Shown here: positions 55,238-56,573 of the stretch, piece after piece
How the letters are laid out: each line of letters begins with the position of its first letter
Position numbering within the stretch: the stretch's first letter is position 1
NCBI GenBank assembly: GCA_021808285.1
Contig: JAKBBV010000015.1
Location: forward strand, 1-56,573
Length of the DNA stretch: 56,573 nt
Reading direction: 5' to 3'
DNA from: Pseudomonadota bacterium
GTDB taxonomy: Bacteria; Pseudomonadota; Alphaproteobacteria; Caulobacterales; Caulobacteraceae
Made by a program: the position numbers and the translations under genes
The notes under the pieces: generated by a model
Told to the model about the DNA's origin: nothing
What the model saw: only the letters and a program-made list of their open reading frames with translations
The model's database searches: none

Positions 55238-56104
55238 ATGACCCATCACCCCTTCCTCGCAGCTGCAGCGCTCGCGGTCGGTTTGAGCCTAGCCTCAGGG
55301 TCGCTCGTTCCGGCTCAGGCCGATACGACTCAGGCCCCGCTGAAAGATGTTCACTGGTCGTTCGACTCGCCGGTTGGCATGTATGACCAAGAGCAACTCC
55401 AGCGGGGCTACAAGGTCTATCATGAGGTGTGTTCGGCCTGTCACTCGATGAATATGGTGGCCTTTCGGAACCTCGCCGATAAGGGCGGGCCGTTCTGGAA
55501 CCCCGCCTATCCCAATTCTAACGACAATCCGGTGGTGAAGGCCCTCGCCGCCCAGGCTCAGTACGACAGCATCGATACAGAGACCGGGCAGCCCGTTAAG
55601 CGGCCGGGAACCACGGCCGACTATTTTCCCAGCCCCTTCCCAAATGAGGTAGCGGCGCGGGCGGCCAACAACGGCGCCCTGCCGCCCGACATGTCCCTGC
55701 TCGCGGCGGCCAGGGAAGGCGGCGCCCGGTATATTTATTCGATTGTGACGGGTGACGGCACGACCCCACCTGCCGGGCTGACCGTTCCGGACGGCAAGTA
55801 CTATGACCCTTATATGCCTGGCGATCTGAGCTCATTCTGGAAGGGGGATCCGAACAAAGTGCCCGTGGGCGGCTTCATCGCCATGCCTCCGCCCCTCGTC
55901 GACGATCGGGTAACCTTTGATGACGGGACCAAGGCAACGGTGGCCCAGGAGGCGAAGGATGTGGCCGCCTTCCTGGAGTGGGCGTCGGACCCCAAGGCGG
56001 ACGAGCGTAAACAGCTGGGTATCGAGGTGATGCTGTTCCTGCTCGTATTCACCGGTCTGCTCTACGCCAGCTACCGAACTCTCTGGAGAAAGGTCGGGCA
56101 CTGA
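55238..56104 (+). CDS. petC: Cytochrome c1 of the bc1 complex
   Basis: A 288-residue periplasmic haem c protein. It has a signal peptide (about 1-28, ending AQA), the haem site CSACH (Cys65, Cys68, His69), the methionine ligand region FIAMPPPL near residue 220, and a C-terminal membrane anchor (VMLFLLVFTGLLYASYRTLW). It passes electrons from the Rieske protein to soluble cytochrome c. Last gene of petABC. Confidence 0.97.
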   Translation: MTHHPFLAAAALAVGLSLASGSLVPAQADTTQAPLKDVHWSFDSPVGMYDQEQLQRGYKVYHEVCSACHSMNMVAFRNLADKGGPFWNPAYPNSNDNPVVKALAAQAQYDSIDTETGQPVKRPGTTADYFPSPFPNEVAARAANNGALPPDMSLLAAAREGGARYIYSIVTGDGTTPPAGLTVPDGKYYDPYMPGDLSSFWKGDPNKVPVGGFIAMPPPLVDDRVTFDDGTKATVAQEAKDVAAFLEWASDPKADERKQLGIEVMLFLLVFTGLLYASYRTLWRKVGH

Positions 56105-56125
56105 ACCACGGGCCCGTAGTATCGG

Positions 56126-56573
56126 TCATCTCGCGGGCTGGAAGGTCAAGCGTTGAGCGATAGTGTCGAGGACAAGAACGCCGCCGCGCCAGAGGCTTGT
56201 TCCGAGGCCCGGCTTCTGGCCCTCGGCGGCCGCAATAATTCGGGCCGGAGCCTGTTCGAGAAACACGCCAGCGGCTTCGACCGCGCGGAGTCGGACTGGA
56301 TCTCCGTCTTGGGCGGTCCTTGACAACCGTCCCCCGACAACTGTCGTCTCGCTCCGATCCCCATCGATCCGGAACAGCCCCGATTGAACGGTGACGCCAT
56401 CAGTGATCCGGGCTGTGATGGCCCATCCTCCGTTCAAGCCGACCAGAGCGACGGCTCGACTGCGTCGAGCCAAGCTCCTGGCGTTTCGGTCCAGACTCAT
56501 ACGGCAGCCTCGCCTTAGATCGAGCGTAACGACCTGCCCCGCCAGAAGGTCGGCGCCGACGACGCCGATGGCC
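56126..56573 (-). CDS. Retropepsin-like protein, C-terminal part (cut by window edge)
   Basis: The frame is open to the right edge, so the gene starts outside the window. The visible 148 residues begin AIGVVGADLLAGQVVTLDL, the closing (GxDLL) motif of a retropepsin-type domain, and continue into a second domain-like part with GVLVLDTIAQRLTFQ at the end. The ATG at 56500 is internal. The DTG active site would be upstream or, in the last domain, is not visible. It resembles the retropepsin-TPR protein at 41575 in style. It is convergent with petC. Confidence 0.6.
   Translation of the reverse strand, partial: AIGVVGADLLAGQVVTLDLRRGCRMSLDRNARSLARRSRAVALVGLNGGWAITARITDGVTVQSGLFRIDGDRSETTVVGGRLSRTAQDGDPVRLRAVEAAGVFLEQAPARIIAAAEGQKPGLGTSLWRGGVLVLDTIAQRLTFQPAR

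Overview
The window is about 56.6 kb of high-GC DNA that is almost fully coding. It looks like the chromosome of an alphaproteobacterium, most probably in or near the Caulobacterales. The reasons are the SCO1/RegB/RegA redox cluster, the hisS-hisZ-hisG block, the dnaN-recF-gyrB block lying away from any dnaA, the hrcA-grpE / rph / rdgB-hemW neighbourhood and the three-gene bc1 operon. The order is an inference from gene content and style, not from a database match. I see no rRNA, tRNA, CRISPR array, IS element or prophage.

Layout. 0-6.3 kb: a YgjP-type metallopeptidase, an intracellular PHB depolymerase, an SCO1/SenC copper chaperone, the divergent RegB/RegA redox two-component pair and an APH-type phosphotransferase. 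6.3-17.3 kb: a cupin gene broken by one in-frame TGA, dapE, the def-fmt-truA block, rmuC, recR, a serine hydrolase, acetyl-CoA synthetase, an AI-2E-family permease and a MaoC-type hydratase. 17.5-23.8 kb: a DsbD-type thiol reductase, hisS-hisZ-hisG with 4-nt overlaps, and a small globin. 24-28.7 kb: an OmpR-type regulator, a CHASE2 sensor kinase with no ordinary start codon and an AT-rich internal segment, and a cytochrome P450.

28.7-30.8 kb is the most unusual part. A long AT-rich, regulation-like leader region precedes a 100-residue peptide gene with five tandem 13-residue repeats (unit RIVFSTGSASAAQ). It is followed 42 bp later by a SagB-type FMN dehydrogenase with an N-terminal domain that may bind peptide. 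This looks like a ribosomally made, post-translationally modified peptide (RiPP) locus with a multi-core precursor and no cyclodehydratase nearby. It is the best candidate here for an undescribed system.

30.8-41.4 kb: gyrB, recF, dnaN, grpE, hrcA, rph, rdgB and hemW. A 1.4-kb accessory insert (XRE regulator, DUF2975 membrane protein and an unlisted 37-residue membrane peptide) lies between rph and rdgB. 41.5-53.2 kb: a double retropepsin-TPR protein, a PaaI thioesterase, gamma-glutamyltranspeptidase, a P1/DmpA-type peptidase, a Baeyer-Villiger-type monooxygenase, an unknown membrane-anchored protein, two MFS transporters and a Kdo-hydroxylase-like oxygenase. 53.4-56.1 kb: the cytochrome bc1 operon (Rieske, cytochrome b, cytochrome c1). 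The window ends inside another retropepsin-like gene.

How the genes work together: aerobic respiration and redox control (bc1, SCO1, RegBA, DsbD, HemW), carbon storage and acetate use (PHB depolymerase, acetyl-CoA synthetase), translation start and protein maturation (fmt, def, truA, hisS), replication and repair (gyrB, recF, dnaN, recR, rmuC) and heat-shock control (hrcA, grpE). The accessory pieces are the peptide locus, the P450, the monooxygenase and the rph/rdgB insert.
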